Positions 24,472 to 33,782 of a stretch of DNA of 38,501 nt are shown in pieces (within the stretch, counting starts at the first letter, position 1; each line of letters starts with the position of its first letter). The stretch is taken from the NCBI GenBank assembly GCA_003247135.1, contig QKAW01000028.1:1-38501 (forward strand). Direction: 5' to 3'. A program made the position numbers and the translations under genes. Source of the stretch: Spirochaetales bacterium. GTDB taxonomy: Bacteria > Spirochaetota > Spirochaetia > DSM-2461. The notes below the pieces were generated by a model that was not told the origin of the DNA, ran no database searches, and was given only the letters and a program-made list of their open reading frames with translations.

Positions 24472-26321
24472 AAAGTTGTCCCTTTTATTATGCTATCGGT
24501 TTTAAAATTATATATTTCCTGGCCAATTTCTGTGCTTGCTTGACCAACTTTTGCCGAGATCTCTTTTAAAATGTGTATTGAGTTATTTACACCGGAAAAT
24601 TCACTGTTTGTTTTTGAGATATTGGAAGTAATTGTTTTAGATATATTGGAAATATCAGATGTTAAATGAGTAATATTTTCTGCAGTATCTCTTATTTCAA
24701 TTGTTTTATCCTGTACCGTTGTTGAAGTCTGTTTAAGATTTTCCATAGCTTCGAGGATTTGTGAACCACCAATATTTAATTCTGAAGTACTAGATGAAAC
24801 CATAAAGAGAGATTTTGTAACATCTTTTATATTGTCATTAATGTTTGAGAAGGCATCTCTGGTACTTTGGCCAGCGATAGAAGCTTCGTTAAATTTTTCA
24901 GTTATTTGTTGTAGATTTGCACTAATATTTAAGCTGTTTTCAGCAGATGCCTCAGCCAATTTTCTAATTTCATCAGCAACAACTGCAAATCCCATTCCAG
25001 CTTCACCAGCGTGAGCAGCCTCAATTGCTGCGTTCATTGCAAGTAGATTAGTCTGATCAGAAATATTCTGAATAATTTCGGAGATATTATTTATCTTGTT
25101 AACTGTTGAATTTATCTCATCTATTAAATCAGTTGTTATGTTCAACTTTTCATCACCCATTATTGCTGTCTCTTCAAGATTTTGTATAATGTGTCTGTTT
25201 TTCTCTGTCTGATCTGCAATATTTGAAATTGATGCTATCATTTGGGTTATTGCCGCTGTAGACTCTTCAACCATTGACATTTGATCCGCTGTATAGTCAT
25301 TTAATTCATTGGTAAATTTATATACATCAATTGCTTCTGTATTAGAACTTGAAATGTTTTTATCCAGAAGATTAATTTGTTTATATATTGAGTCAATATT
25401 TGCAGAAATTTCTGTTGCTACAGCCGAGGAGTTAGAAGTATTAGTTAAAAGGTCGCTATTTGCTTTTTCGTTATTGGTTGATGATTCCTGAATAATGTTT
25501 AAAGCTGTATTCATCTCATCCTGAAACAGATTAACCTCATTTCCAAGAGCACTAATTTCATCCTTTGAATTTATAACTATTTTTTTTGTAAAATCTCCAT
25601 CTACCAAATTATTTAAACCCGAAGATAAAGTGGAGATACTTTTTACAATCTTGTCTGAAGTTCTGATGGCAAAAATTATTGAGAACAGAATTAGACAGGT
25701 AATTAATATTAGTGAAAAGATAAGCAGGTTTCTTCTAATAATAACAACTTCAGACTCCATAACCAATAACTGCTCATTTAAAACATCCAGTGTTCCATCA
25801 AGAGCTGTTGTTACTGACTGACTAGCTGAGATTAGGTCATCCGCAGCAGGTTTTAGTTCTGAGTAGTAACTTGTATTTGCCAGGAAATCAATAAATTTCA
25901 GCATAAATGTTACATTGTTTTTTTCCAGTAAATCCAATATTTTTTTGGCTGAAATACTTATTTTATCATAGGTTTTAAGTAAATTCTTTTCAATTTTTTC
26001 AATCTTTTCTATAGCTTCTTTAGTTTTTGGACTTAAAAAAGGTAACAATTTTTTATCTCTGATATTATCAAAACTTAATTTTGACTCTTCAATTATGTCG
26101 TTTAGAACCTTTACCTGATATTTAAAACTGATCTCATCATCTAGTAATGATGCAATGACCAGACTTTGCTCAATTATATTCTCTTTTAAAATTGTAACAT
26201 CTTTTGTGTCCTGTTCTAGACTGCTGGTTAATTTTTGTATTGACCAACTTATTGCAACTGACAGCACAATGGATGAAATCATTATAGTACTTAAAAGTGC
26301 CAATTTCATCTTAATTTTCAT
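24468..26321 (-). CDS. Methyl-accepting chemotaxis protein (tandem paralogue)
   Basis: 617 residues, with the same layout as the next gene: TM1 about 8-28, helical sensing region, TM2 near 200-220, HAMP, and the signalling hairpin with [20 protein letters not shown] and [18 protein letters not shown]. The paralogues share most of the signalling half and differ in the sensing half, which suggests duplication and divergence of ligand. AGGGGGA precedes the ATG. The 131-base region upstream offers TTGACT with TATAAC/TAACAT-like hexamers and a GCCGATTA (26384-26391, minus) resembling a flagellar sigma-28 -10, but without a proper TAAA -35. Confidence 0.95.
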   Translation of the reverse strand: MKIKMKLALLSTIMISSIVLSVAISWSIQKLTSSLEQDTKDVTILKENIIEQSLVIASLLDDEISFKYQVKVLNDIIEESKLSFDNIRDKKLLPFLSPKTKEAIEKIEKIEKNLLKTYDKISISAKKILDLLEKNNVTFMLKFIDFLANTSYYSELKPAADDLISASQSVTTALDGTLDVLNEQLLVMESEVVIIRRNLLIFSLILITCLILFSIIFAIRTSDKIVKSISTLSSGLNNLVDGDFTKKIVINSKDEISALGNEVNLFQDEMNTALNIIQESSTNNEKANSDLLTNTSNSSAVATEISANIDSIYKQINLLDKNISSSNTEAIDVYKFTNELNDYTADQMSMVEESTAAITQMIASISNIADQTEKNRHIIQNLEETAIMGDEKLNITTDLIDEINSTVNKINNISEIIQNISDQTNLLAMNAAIEAAHAGEAGMGFAVVADEIRKLAEASAENSLNISANLQQITEKFNEASIAGQSTRDAFSNINDNIKDVTKSLFMVSSSTSELNIGGSQILEAMENLKQTSTTVQDKTIEIRDTAENITHLTSDISNISKTITSNISKTNSEFSGVNNSIHILKEISAKVGQASTEIGQEIYNFKTDSIIKGTTL

Positions 26322-26452
26322 GTAGTTCCCCCTGGTTTTTCAAATTATTAATAAATAACTACATTTTTACATAACAAAACTATTAATCGGCATTTATTAC
26401 TGATTTCATAATTTAATGTTATAATAGTTTATCTTAAAGTCAACTCTTTTTA

Positions 26453-27559
26453 TTATTCATCCCAGGAACAAATTTCTTTTAATCTATTAATAATTGGAAG
26501 ATGCTGGGTACACTCCTCCTCACAGTAGCCACACTCTGTACATTTTGATGCATATCCATTTTTTCCAGCTAAAACACCCCACTCGTATACAAACTTTAAC
26601 TTCTCTTTCATCTGTTCATCGGTTGCATGAAACAGATGTTTTTCGTTGTAAAATTGTAGATAGTTTGGAATAGGAATTTCCTGGGGACAATCATTGCAAT
26701 ATCCGCAACCTGTACATGCTTCATTCATGGCTGTACCAACTTTTTTTCTTATTTTTTCAATATCATCTTGAGTGAAAGGTTTTGATTCATCAGCAATTCT
26801 GCATGCAGTATCAATATGCTCTTTTGTTGTAAACCCATTTAGTGCAACTGTAATTTGTGGACATGAAATTACAAACCTCAATGCTCCCTCTGTCGGAGTT
26901 TCATTATCTGAACCCAGATAGTAAAGTTCTTTTTCATGTTTCGGGATTAAACCACCAACTAGGGGATTCATAGCTACAACTCCATATCCCTTCTCGTAAG
27001 CTGATTCTACAGCCTCCCACCTATATGGGAAGTTCAGAATATTTACACCTAAAAGAATACCCTCAACTTTTTTATCCATAATAATTTCATTTACTTCATT
27101 TCCTGTTTGGTGGGATGAAAGTACAATATGATCAATCAGACCCTCTTTCTGGCATTTTAAAAGACCTTCATATTGTCCACCTGGCTTCATTGCCAATTCA
27201 TAGTGTTCCCTCTTTCTTATACACCATATATGATAAAAATTGATCTTTTTTACACCTAATCTTGATATTGATTTTTTTACTGCTTCTATAGCTTTTTCTG
27301 CAGTATCAAACTGGGTGGGCATTCCTTTTGTTGAAACATAAAATTCTCCGGGCATGTCCTTAAAGGCTTCTCCAAAAATAAGTTCACTAGTATCATTACA
27401 GTATCCAGGAGCAGTATCGAAATAGTTAATTCCTTTTGAATTGGCATATCTTACAATTTCTGCATTCTCTTTAAGTGTTTTTGTTTCATCGAATCTCATT
27501 CCACCAAAACCAACTGCTGAAACCAATTTGCCTGTTTTACCATACTCTTTATAAATCAT
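26453..27559 (-). CDS. Aldo/keto reductase with C-terminal ferredoxin-like domain
   Basis: About 368 residues. The N-terminal (beta/alpha)8 reductase has VGFGGMRFDE, NYFDTAPGYCND with the catalytic Asp/Tyr region, STKGMP and KINFYHIW. The C-terminal part carries two 4Fe-4S clusters, CTGCGYCNDCPQEIPIP and CTECGYCEEECTQHLPI. This combination is common in anaerobes, where the clusters may supply electrons. AGGAGTTTCTA before ATG 27559 decides the start over 27589. It diverges from the cheY-cheX-amt operon, with a 179-base shared control region. Confidence 0.92.
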   Translation of the reverse strand: MIYKEYGKTGKLVSAVGFGGMRFDETKTLKENAEIVRYANSKGINYFDTAPGYCNDTSELIFGEAFKDMPGEFYVSTKGMPTQFDTAEKAIEAVKKSISRLGVKKINFYHIWCIRKREHYELAMKPGGQYEGLLKCQKEGLIDHIVLSSHQTGNEVNEIIMDKKVEGILLGVNILNFPYRWEAVESAYEKGYGVVAMNPLVGGLIPKHEKELYYLGSDNETPTEGALRFVISCPQITVALNGFTTKEHIDTACRIADESKPFTQDDIEKIRKKVGTAMNEACTGCGYCNDCPQEIPIPNYLQFYNEKHLFHATDEQMKEKLKFVYEWGVLAGKNGYASKCTECGYCEEECTQHLPIINRLKEICSWDE

Positions 27560-27654
27560 TAGAAACTCCTGTATTTTAATTTTATACAAGATGAATATTT
27601 TTATCTACTGTCCTACCAAACTGTATCTATTTATTTATATTCATACATTAATGT

Positions 27655-27668
27655 TGTATTTAAATACA
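27655..27668. promoter_or_regulatory. Palindrome upstream of the sigma-54 promoter
   Basis: TGTATTTAAATACA is a perfect 14-base palindrome about 55-70 bases before the predicted start at 27725. It is a candidate site for the enhancer-binding activator that sigma-54 promoters require, though such sites are usually found as pairs and further away. Confidence 0.4.
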
Positions 27669-27697
27669 GAAAAGTGGCTTTTATGTTTGTTTTCATC

Positions 27698-27715
27698 TTG
27701 GCATGTTATTTGCAT
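27698..27715 (+). promoter_or_regulatory. Sigma-54 (RpoN) promoter of the cheY-cheX-amt operon
   Basis: TTGGCATGTTATTTGCAT matches the RpoN consensus TTGGCACGNNNNTTGCW at nearly every position, with GG at 27700-27701 and GC at 27712-27713 correctly 12 apart. The start is predicted at about 27725, with AGGAG and the ATG (27739) just after it. Use of RpoN before an ammonium-sensor operon agrees with nitrogen control. Confidence 0.85.
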
Positions 27716-27738
27716 AACAAGTGTAACAGGAGAGTTGG

Positions 27739-28101
27739 ATGAAGTTACTGATTGTTGATGATTCAAATATTATGCAGAAAGCAATAGGAAAGTATTTAAA
27801 GGAATTTAATCTGGAAATTGTTGGTTATGCCGGGAATGGAGAAGAGGCTCTGGTTATGTGCGAAAGATATAAACCTGAAATAGTAACTCTGGATATTACC
27901 ATGCCTAAAATGGATGGTCTTACATGTCTTGAAAAAATTTTAAAATTATATCCAGAAACAAAAGTTCTGGTAATAAGTGCTTTAAAAGACTCTGCAACTG
28001 GTTTGAAAGCTTTAAAGCTTGGTGCAAAAGGTTTTCTTCCAAAGCCTTTTACTCCTCAGGATTTACAAGAAGAGATAGAATTTATATGCGGAGATAAATA
28101 A
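27739..28101 (+). CDS. CheY-like single-domain response regulator
   Basis: 120 residues, one receiver domain and no output domain. The acidic pair is Asp7-Asp8 (MKLLIVDDSN), the phosphoacceptor Asp52 (TLDITMPKMDG), the switch Ser80 (VLVISA) and Lys102 (FLPKPF). It would be phosphorylated by the HPt/CheA-like part of the Amt fusion two genes on. It may bind a flagellar motor or another partner. The ATG overlaps nothing upstream; its stop shares a base with the cheX-like start. Confidence 0.95.
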   Translation: MKLLIVDDSNIMQKAIGKYLKEFNLEIVGYAGNGEEALVMCERYKPEIVTLDITMPKMDGLTCLEKILKLYPETKVLVISALKDSATGLKALKLGAKGFLPKPFTPQDLQEEIEFICGDK

Positions 28102-28547
28102 TGAATGAATCAGAATTAAAAGCTTTTATTAAAATAGTAACAGAGTACTTTGAGAGTATAACAGGACAACCAGCAAAGATGGGTTTGCCATTTATTAAAG
28201 ATGACAATACAGATGTCTTTGATTTTACAGGTGTAATCGGAGTATCAGGTACAAGAAAAGGAGCTATATACTTATCAGCCCCAAGGGAGCTTCTACAGGA
28301 ATTCGGTGGTTACATCCTTGAGGGTGATGAATTACAGGATAGTGAACTCTATGACCTTGTTGGTGAAATGACAAATACTATAAGTGGTAATATGAGAGAG
28401 CATTTCGGGGCATCCTTTTTCATCTCGGTGCCAATAATAGTTAAAGGTAAGATAGATGATATACAACTAAAACTTAATCCTCCTGTTTATATAATACCTA
28501 TAGAGTGGCAGTTTTCTCATTGTCATTTGGCAATAGGATTGGAGTAA
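28101..28547 (+). CDS. CheX-like phosphatase of a CheY-type regulator
   Basis: 148 residues, the CheX length. The catalytic ExxN is visible as Glu89-Met-Thr-Asn92 in LVGEMTNTISGNMREHFG. The FDFTGVIGVSGTRKGAIYLS strand and the C-terminal SVPIIVKGK fit CheX, which dephosphorylates CheY-P. It is translationally coupled to the response regulator (overlapping TAATG) and precedes the kinase by 3 bases, so it should reset this pathway specifically. Confidence 0.9.
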   Translation: MNESELKAFIKIVTEYFESITGQPAKMGLPFIKDDNTDVFDFTGVIGVSGTRKGAIYLSAPRELLQEFGGYILEGDELQDSELYDLVGEMTNTISGNMREHFGASFFISVPIIVKGKIDDIQLKLNPPVYIIPIEWQFSHCHLAIGLE

Positions 28548-28550
28548 TTT

Positions 28551-31307
28551 ATGGAAACCAATTTACTGGATATTTTATGGATAATTGTTGCTTCCTGTCT
28601 GGTTTTTATTATGCAGGCTGGATTTGCTATGGTAGAGTCAGGATTGACTCGATCAAAAAACAGTATAAATGTTGCAATTAAGAATTTAACTGACCTTGGA
28701 GTCTCTACAATTTTTTTCTGGATTGTTGGATTTGGTTTAATGTTTGGATCATCTTTTAAAGGGTATGTTGGTAACAGTTTTTTTCTGTTTAAGGCTGAAA
28801 ATACCTGGATAGCTGCATTCTTTCTTTTTCAAGCAATGTTTTGCTCTACATCTGCAACAATTGTCTCTGGTGCTATTGCAGAACGGGTTAAATATGGCGC
28901 ATATATTGTTGCAACAATTTTTTTATCTGCAGTAATCTATCCAGTATTCGGCCACTGGGTATGGGGTGGAATTGTTCCCGGGACAGGGCAGGGCTGGTTA
29001 GCTTCCCTTGGTTTTGTAGATTTTGCCGGTTCAACAGTAGTTCATAGCCTTGGAGGTTGGGTTTCTCTGGCTTTTTTATTAATTGTTGGACAAAGAAGTG
29101 GACGTTTTAAAAATGATGGTGAAATTGTAGAAATTAGTGGTAGTAACATACCTATGGTAGTTTTAGGTGTTTTAATTTTGTGGTTTGGATGGTTTGGTTT
29201 TAACGGAGGCAGTACATTAAGCATGAATAATAGTGTTGCAAGTATTATTCTAAAAACAACACTATCTGCCTCTGCAGGTATGATTTGTACATTAGCTATT
29301 GGATGGCCAATGTTAAAAAAGCCTGATGTAACACTGGTAATGAATGGAGCATTAGCTGGTCTTGTGGCAATTACAGCACCTGTACATGCAGTAACTGAAC
29401 TTCAAAGTATAATTATTGGAGCAGTTGGTGGTGCTTTTATGTTAATATCATCTTTTGGTTTAAATAAATTAAAAATAGATGATGCTGTAGGTGCTATCCC
29501 TGTGCATTTAGTAGCAGGTATCTGGGGTACTCTTGCTGTAGGACTTTTTGGTGACCTCTCAATTCTGGATACAGGTCTTTCCAGAATAAATCAAATAATA
29601 ATTCAGGGTGCTGGAGTACTAAGCTGTGGAGTTTGGGCATTTGGATTATCTTTCATTTTTCTTAAAATTCTAAACGCTTTTTATCCTTTAAGAATCGGTT
29701 TAAAAGAGGAAATAGATGGTTTAAATAAATCAGAACATGGAGCTTCTACAGAGATCTTTGATCTTTATACTGTTCTCCATCACCAGGCATCAACAGGGGA
29801 TATAACAGAGAGAGCACCAGTTGAACCATTTACTGAAGTTGGTCAAATTGCACAGATCTATAATGAAGTATTGGATAAGTTGGAAGAAAATACTGTAGAA
29901 AAGAGTGATTACCTAAACATTTTGGAAAATGTATCTGATGGGATGTTTTTACTTAATAATAAAGGAGAGATTGGAAAGCACTACTCAAAAAGCCTTGAAT
30001 CAATACTGGAGATGGATCAGTTAGGTGGAAAACAGCTATATGAAATTCTAAAAAGTTATATGTTAGATTCAAACATGGATGATTTAAAAGATTTTATCTC
30101 TCTGGCATTTGATGTAAATACAAGATGGAGACATGTTGATAGGGTTAATCCTCTAAGGGAGATTGATTTATACATAAATAGGGGTAGTGGAGATTTTAAA
30201 ACCAAACATCTGGAATTTGATTTTAAACGTATTGAAAAGGGTGGGGAAATTTTAAATCTACTGGTTCTGATTAGAGATGTTACAGATGAGTATGAACTAA
30301 ATCTTGAAATAGAAAAAACTCGGGAAAAAAGTCATGTTGAGATGGAATTACTGTATAAAATCCTTCATGTAGAGCCAAATATATTAAGAGAATTCTTCTC
30401 CTATGCAAAAAAAGATCTTGTTACCATGAATAATATTTTCCAAGATAGTGAAAAGTCATCCAGAGAGCGTTTAGAACAGGCTTTTAGAATTAGTCATGGA
30501 CTTAAGGGAGATGCAGAACTGCTTAATCTATTCTTTATTTCAGAAAAAGCTGAAGAGATAGAGATTATGATGCAAAAAATGATTAAAGATGAATTTATCA
30601 ACAGGGATGATTTTATTCCATTAACCCTAAAGTTTGGAGAAATTCAAAATACATTTGATAAAATCGAGTCACTACTGGATAAGTGGGCTGGTTTTAAAAT
30701 TGGATCAGGGAATGAGAAACTTGATAAAAGCAGATACTTTAAGGATCATTTGGTTAAGATGACTAATCGTCTAGCAGAAAAATATAATAAAAGTGTAAAT
30801 ATAAACCTTGAAAAATTGAGTCTGGAAAAACTTGATGAAAGCCAGACAAAACCTGTTCAGGATATTTTGGTTCAGTTATTAAGAAACTCTGTATACCATG
30901 GTATCGAGAGTTCAGATACCAGAGTAAATCTGGGGAAAAAGGATACAGGAAACATAAGTATCAGGATGGAAGAGAGTGAAGATACACTTCATATAGTCTT
31001 TTCTGATGATGGAGCAGGCCTTAATTTGTCAAAAATTAGAGATAAGGCCTTATTAGAAAAAATTATAACTAAAGAGCAGTATGATAAACTGTCTGATAAT
31101 ATAATTCCAAGACTTATATTTAAACAGGGGCTTTCTACAGCAGGAGGAAGCGATTCTGTTGCAGGAAAGGGAGTAGGAATGCCATTAGTTAATAATCTGA
31201 TTGAAAAACTTGACGGAAGTATAGGAATTAGAACAAAAAGTAATGTTGGCTGTCAGTTTATTTTAAAAATACCAATAGTTAAAAATAGCATTTTAAGGCA
31301 AGTATAA
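28551..31307 (+). CDS. Ammonium transporter fused to a CheA-like histidine kinase
   Basis: 918 residues. Residues 1-390 are an Amt channel: MQAGFAMVESGLTR, FCSTSATIVSGAIAER, DFAGSTVVH (Asp157, His165) and IPVHLVAGIWG (His319, the second conserved pore His). Then come a HAMP-like linker (about 400-450), a PAS-like domain (about 454-580), an HPt helix bundle with phospho-His649 in FRISHGLKGDAE, and a CheA-type ATPase (about 725-915) with QLLRNSVYHGIE, DDGAGLN and GVGMPLV. No CheW-like P5 and no classical H-box kinase were seen. I infer that ammonium passage or binding controls phosphorylation of the HPt, then of the CheY-like protein. Amt-kinase fusions are known elsewhere, but a CheA-type version with its own CheY/CheX is unusual. 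Confidence 0.92.
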   Translation: METNLLDILWIIVASCLVFIMQAGFAMVESGLTRSKNSINVAIKNLTDLGVSTIFFWIVGFGLMFGSSFKGYVGNSFFLFKAENTWIAAFFLFQAMFCSTSATIVSGAIAERVKYGAYIVATIFLSAVIYPVFGHWVWGGIVPGTGQGWLASLGFVDFAGSTVVHSLGGWVSLAFLLIVGQRSGRFKNDGEIVEISGSNIPMVVLGVLILWFGWFGFNGGSTLSMNNSVASIILKTTLSASAGMICTLAIGWPMLKKPDVTLVMNGALAGLVAITAPVHAVTELQSIIIGAVGGAFMLISSFGLNKLKIDDAVGAIPVHLVAGIWGTLAVGLFGDLSILDTGLSRINQIIIQGAGVLSCGVWAFGLSFIFLKILNAFYPLRIGLKEEIDGLNKSEHGASTEIFDLYTVLHHQASTGDITERAPVEPFTEVGQIAQIYNEVLDKLEENTVEKSDYLNILENVSDGMFLLNNKGEIGKHYSKSLESILEMDQLGGKQLYEILKSYMLDSNMDDLKDFISLAFDVNTRWRHVDRVNPLREIDLYINRGSGDFKTKHLEFDFKRIEKGGEILNLLVLIRDVTDEYELNLEIEKTREKSHVEMELLYKILHVEPNILREFFSYAKKDLVTMNNIFQDSEKSSRERLEQAFRISHGLKGDAELLNLFFISEKAEEIEIMMQKMIKDEFINRDDFIPLTLKFGEIQNTFDKIESLLDKWAGFKIGSGNEKLDKSRYFKDHLVKMTNRLAEKYNKSVNINLEKLSLEKLDESQTKPVQDILVQLLRNSVYHGIESSDTRVNLGKKDTGNISIRMEESEDTLHIVFSDDGAGLNLSKIRDKALLEKIITKEQYDKLSDNIIPRLIFKQGLSTAGGSDSVAGKGVGMPLVNNLIEKLDGSIGIRTKSNVGCQFILKIPIVKNSILRQV

Positions 31308-31318
31308 AGTAGATTGAT

Positions 31319-31348
31319 AATCCCTGTATCTCAGGGATTTTCTTTTTA
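31319..31348 (+). terminator. Rho-independent terminator after the amt-kinase gene
   Basis: AATCCCTG and CAGGGATT flank a 5-base loop and run into TTTTCTTTTT. It closes the operon about 12 bases after its last stop. Confidence 0.85.
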
Positions 31349-31417
31349 TAAATTTTTAGATATTGAAAACAGATTTTTAAAGTTATATAAGAATATATTA
31401 CACAAAATGGAGGTTCC

Positions 31418-31900
31418 ATGATTAGGCTGGCAAAGTTAGAAGATGCAGAACAGATCTGCAACATATACAATTACTATATTAAAAATACAGGTATAACTTT
31501 TGAGGAAATTGAACTTACGGTTTCTCAGATGGAAGATAGAATTAATAGTGTTCTTGATTCCTATCCATGGCTGGTTTTTGAAGAAGATGGAAAAGTAACT
31601 GGCTATGCCTATGCCAGCAGGTGGAAGAGTCGTTGTGCATATAAATACTCAGTGGAAACATCGGTTTATGTAGATTATAAGTTTAATGGTAGGGGAATAG
31701 GTTGTTCTCTTATGAAAACTTTAATTACAGAACTTAAAAAAATAAATGTTCATGCTGTAATTGCAGGAATAGCCCTTCCTAATGAAAAGAGTTGCAGGTT
31801 ACATGAAAAACTTGATTTTATAAAAGTAGCACAATTTCCTGAAGTTGGATATAAATTTGGTCAATGGATTGATGTTGGTTATTGGCAATTAAATCTCTAA
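31418..31900 (+). CDS. GNAT acetyltransferase, phosphinothricin acetyltransferase-like
   Basis: 160 residues, normal for the PAT branch. RLAKLEDAEQICNIYNYYIK, then FEEDGKVTGYAYASRWKSR, the acetyl-CoA loop VYVDYKFNGRGIGCSLMKTL, and AGIALPNEKSCRLHEKLDF with the terminal VGYKFGQWIDVGYWQL pattern. It acetylates a small amino-group substrate such as a glutamate/methionine analogue. GGAGG precedes ATG 31418. Confidence 0.88.
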   Translation: MIRLAKLEDAEQICNIYNYYIKNTGITFEEIELTVSQMEDRINSVLDSYPWLVFEEDGKVTGYAYASRWKSRCAYKYSVETSVYVDYKFNGRGIGCSLMKTLITELKKINVHAVIAGIALPNEKSCRLHEKLDFIKVAQFPEVGYKFGQWIDVGYWQLNL

Positions 31901-32058
31901 ACTGGAAAGCTGTAATAGATCTGGTTTAAAGATTTTTGGGTAGTTTGACCTTCTATAAGAAAATAGTAGATTTTTTGGATACTGGGATTATACTTAATAT
32001 ATATGGTCTGGAAGTTAATGACTTCCTTGTATTTATTATAAATAACAGGAGTTCAAAA

Positions 32059-32748
32059 ATGGTAAAAGAAGAATTGAACCAGAAGAGTCCCCTCCGAAAA
32101 TTAGAAGCAATTACCCAAGGCGGAGCGGGAAAAGGAAACATCGGAGTTATAGCTTCTAAACAAGGAATAGGAAAAACAGCGTTTTTAGTTCATTTGGCTG
32201 TTGATTCTCTACTTAGAGATAGACATGTTATACATGTCTCATTTGATAAAAAGACAGATTATATCTCTGCCTGGTATGAAGATATTTTTGATGAAATTTC
32301 AAAAAAGAGAAATTTGGAATCTGCGATGCAAGTTCATGATGAGATGATTCATAACAGAATAATAATGAATTTTCACCACAACTACCCTTTTGATAAGGTT
32401 TTAAATGCCATTGAAGCAATGATTGATAATGGTCAGAATGGAACGGATCTAGTAATAATAGATGGCTATGATTTTAATAGAGGTGCTATTAAAGATTTGG
32501 ATAAAGTGAAAAAATTTGCCCAATTAAAGGGTATTGAAGTATGGTTCAGTGATACATATTATCCAAATTGTCTAGATGAAGATGGAGTTCCTAAAAATCT
32601 TAATCCCTTTATACACGATATAAAAACAATTTTAACAATTGCTGCTTCAGGAAGTGATTTAAAACTATCGGTTGCAAAACATGGGGCTAAGAATACAGAT
32701 GTTCAGGATCTAAAACTAGACCCTAAAACACTTCTGGTTTGTAATTAG
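32059..32748 (+). CDS. Small P-loop ATPase, RecA/DnaB-like
   Basis: About 229 residues. Walker A is GVIASKQGIGKTAFLVHLA and Walker B is DLVIIDGYDF (hydrophobics plus Asp), in the order of the RecA/DnaB core, with VIHVSFDKKTDYISAWYE between. No helicase extension or DNA-binding domain is visible. AGGAG at 32047-32051 puts the start at ATG 32059; the longer frame from 31936 is unsupported and its first 41 codons are likely leader. Its role is unknown; regulatory or recombination-related ATPases share this core. Its 3' end overlaps the convergent barrel gene by 4 bases. Confidence 0.7.
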   Translation: MVKEELNQKSPLRKLEAITQGGAGKGNIGVIASKQGIGKTAFLVHLAVDSLLRDRHVIHVSFDKKTDYISAWYEDIFDEISKKRNLESAMQVHDEMIHNRIIMNFHHNYPFDKVLNAIEAMIDNGQNGTDLVIIDGYDFNRGAIKDLDKVKKFAQLKGIEVWFSDTYYPNCLDEDGVPKNLNPFIHDIKTILTIAASGSDLKLSVAKHGAKNTDVQDLKLDPKTLLVCN

Positions 32749-33782
32749 AATTTATATGTATAGCTGAAGGCAATTCTGTCAAAATCGAAGAAAATAGGAG
32801 AGTTTGTATTAACTTTCCTATTTGCAAAATAACCTTCTTTAACAGTTGAATCTGTATATCTGACTCTATTAATCATTTGTGGTAATATAGCAAGACTATG
32901 TTTATCATTAAACTTAAAATTTAACAGACCCCCAAACCTTACTTGAACAAAGTCGGAACCCCAACCACCGGAAGACATTGTTGATCGACTGCTGTTATCA
33001 AAAAGATTTGTCTCTGTATCAACTAAAACTCCGGCCATTTCTAGAATTAAAGGCATCTGATATGCAACTACAGAAGTTGAACTGTATAAAAATCCATTAA
33101 ATTTATCACCTTCGCTACCTTGAAAAGTCCATGGATCATTGGAACCTGCAGCAGTAAAATATTTGCTGGTAATTTTGTGGGATGTTAAAATAATTAGATG
33201 TTTCCATGTAGTATCCCCGCTTAATATGGCCGCAGTATCAAATTTAAATGTTCCTGAAAGCCATGTTTGAGAAAGAATTCCCTGAAATGAATCTGATTTT
33301 GGTTTTGATGAAGGATCATTATTTAAACCAAGACCAACAATTCCTATCGCTTGCCAACCAGATGAGATAGTTGAACCAATAGTAAAATCAAGAAAAGCTA
33401 TAGGTGTAAAAGTTGTTTCAATTCCAATGTCAAAATTTACCGGAGATAAACTGAATTTAGGAGACACTTTCAGGCTATTATCTTTAGTAAGGGATGAGCC
33501 ACCTGTCATAAAAGGCATTGTATAAGTAAATTTATAAGTACCTTGTAATTCTGCACCACCCCAAGTTGAACCCAGATCTCTTTCTGTGGTATCTGAAGCA
33601 GGAATTGGTGAGTATGTTATTGGTGCTAAATCACCATTAAGATTGTATCCCTTATTATCTGGAAAGTAGTATGCACTACCCACGCTTAGTGACATTTCTG
33701 TTCCACTTTCTATTGAATAAATTGAAAAAATTGCTGAACAGAAAATGAACAGAAATAATGTAAATTGTTTAACCCCTCTCAT
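32745..33782 (-). CDS. Predicted outer-membrane beta-barrel protein
   Basis: About 345 residues. A signal peptide (MRGVKQFTLFLFIFCSAIFS, cut near SIYS) is followed by alternating polar/hydrophobic strands rich in Gly, Ser and aromatics, such as EMSLSVGSAYYF, AELQGTYKFTYT, NFDIGIETTFTPIAFLDFTI and a final FDRIAFSYTYKF ending in an aromatic residue, the usual barrel C-terminus. I recognise no named family; a spirochaete porin-like protein is a guess. The start at 33782 overlaps the 3' end of the DUF1456 gene by 14 bases, so translation of the two looks coupled. Confidence 0.72.
   Translation of the reverse strand: MRGVKQFTLFLFIFCSAIFSIYSIESGTEMSLSVGSAYYFPDNKGYNLNGDLAPITYSPIPASDTTERDLGSTWGGAELQGTYKFTYTMPFMTGGSSLTKDNSLKVSPKFSLSPVNFDIGIETTFTPIAFLDFTIGSTISSGWQAIGIVGLGLNNDPSSKPKSDSFQGILSQTWLSGTFKFDTAAILSGDTTWKHLIILTSHKITSKYFTAAGSNDPWTFQGSEGDKFNGFLYSSTSVVAYQMPLILEMAGVLVDTETNLFDNSSRSTMSSGGWGSDFVQVRFGGLLNFKFNDKHSLAILPQMINRVRYTDSTVKEGYFANRKVNTNSPIFFDFDRIAFSYTYKF

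Noticed and set aside
26384..26391. GCCGATTA on the minus strand before the chemoreceptors, like a flagellar sigma-28 -10
   Set aside because: No TAAA -35 lies at 13-15 bases upstream (nearest is too far), so I mention it but do not call a promoter.
27739..28547. CheY/CheX pair as part of the main chemotaxis cluster
   Set aside because: No cheA, cheW, cheR or cheB lies nearby. Coupling and spacing tie them to the Amt-kinase gene instead.
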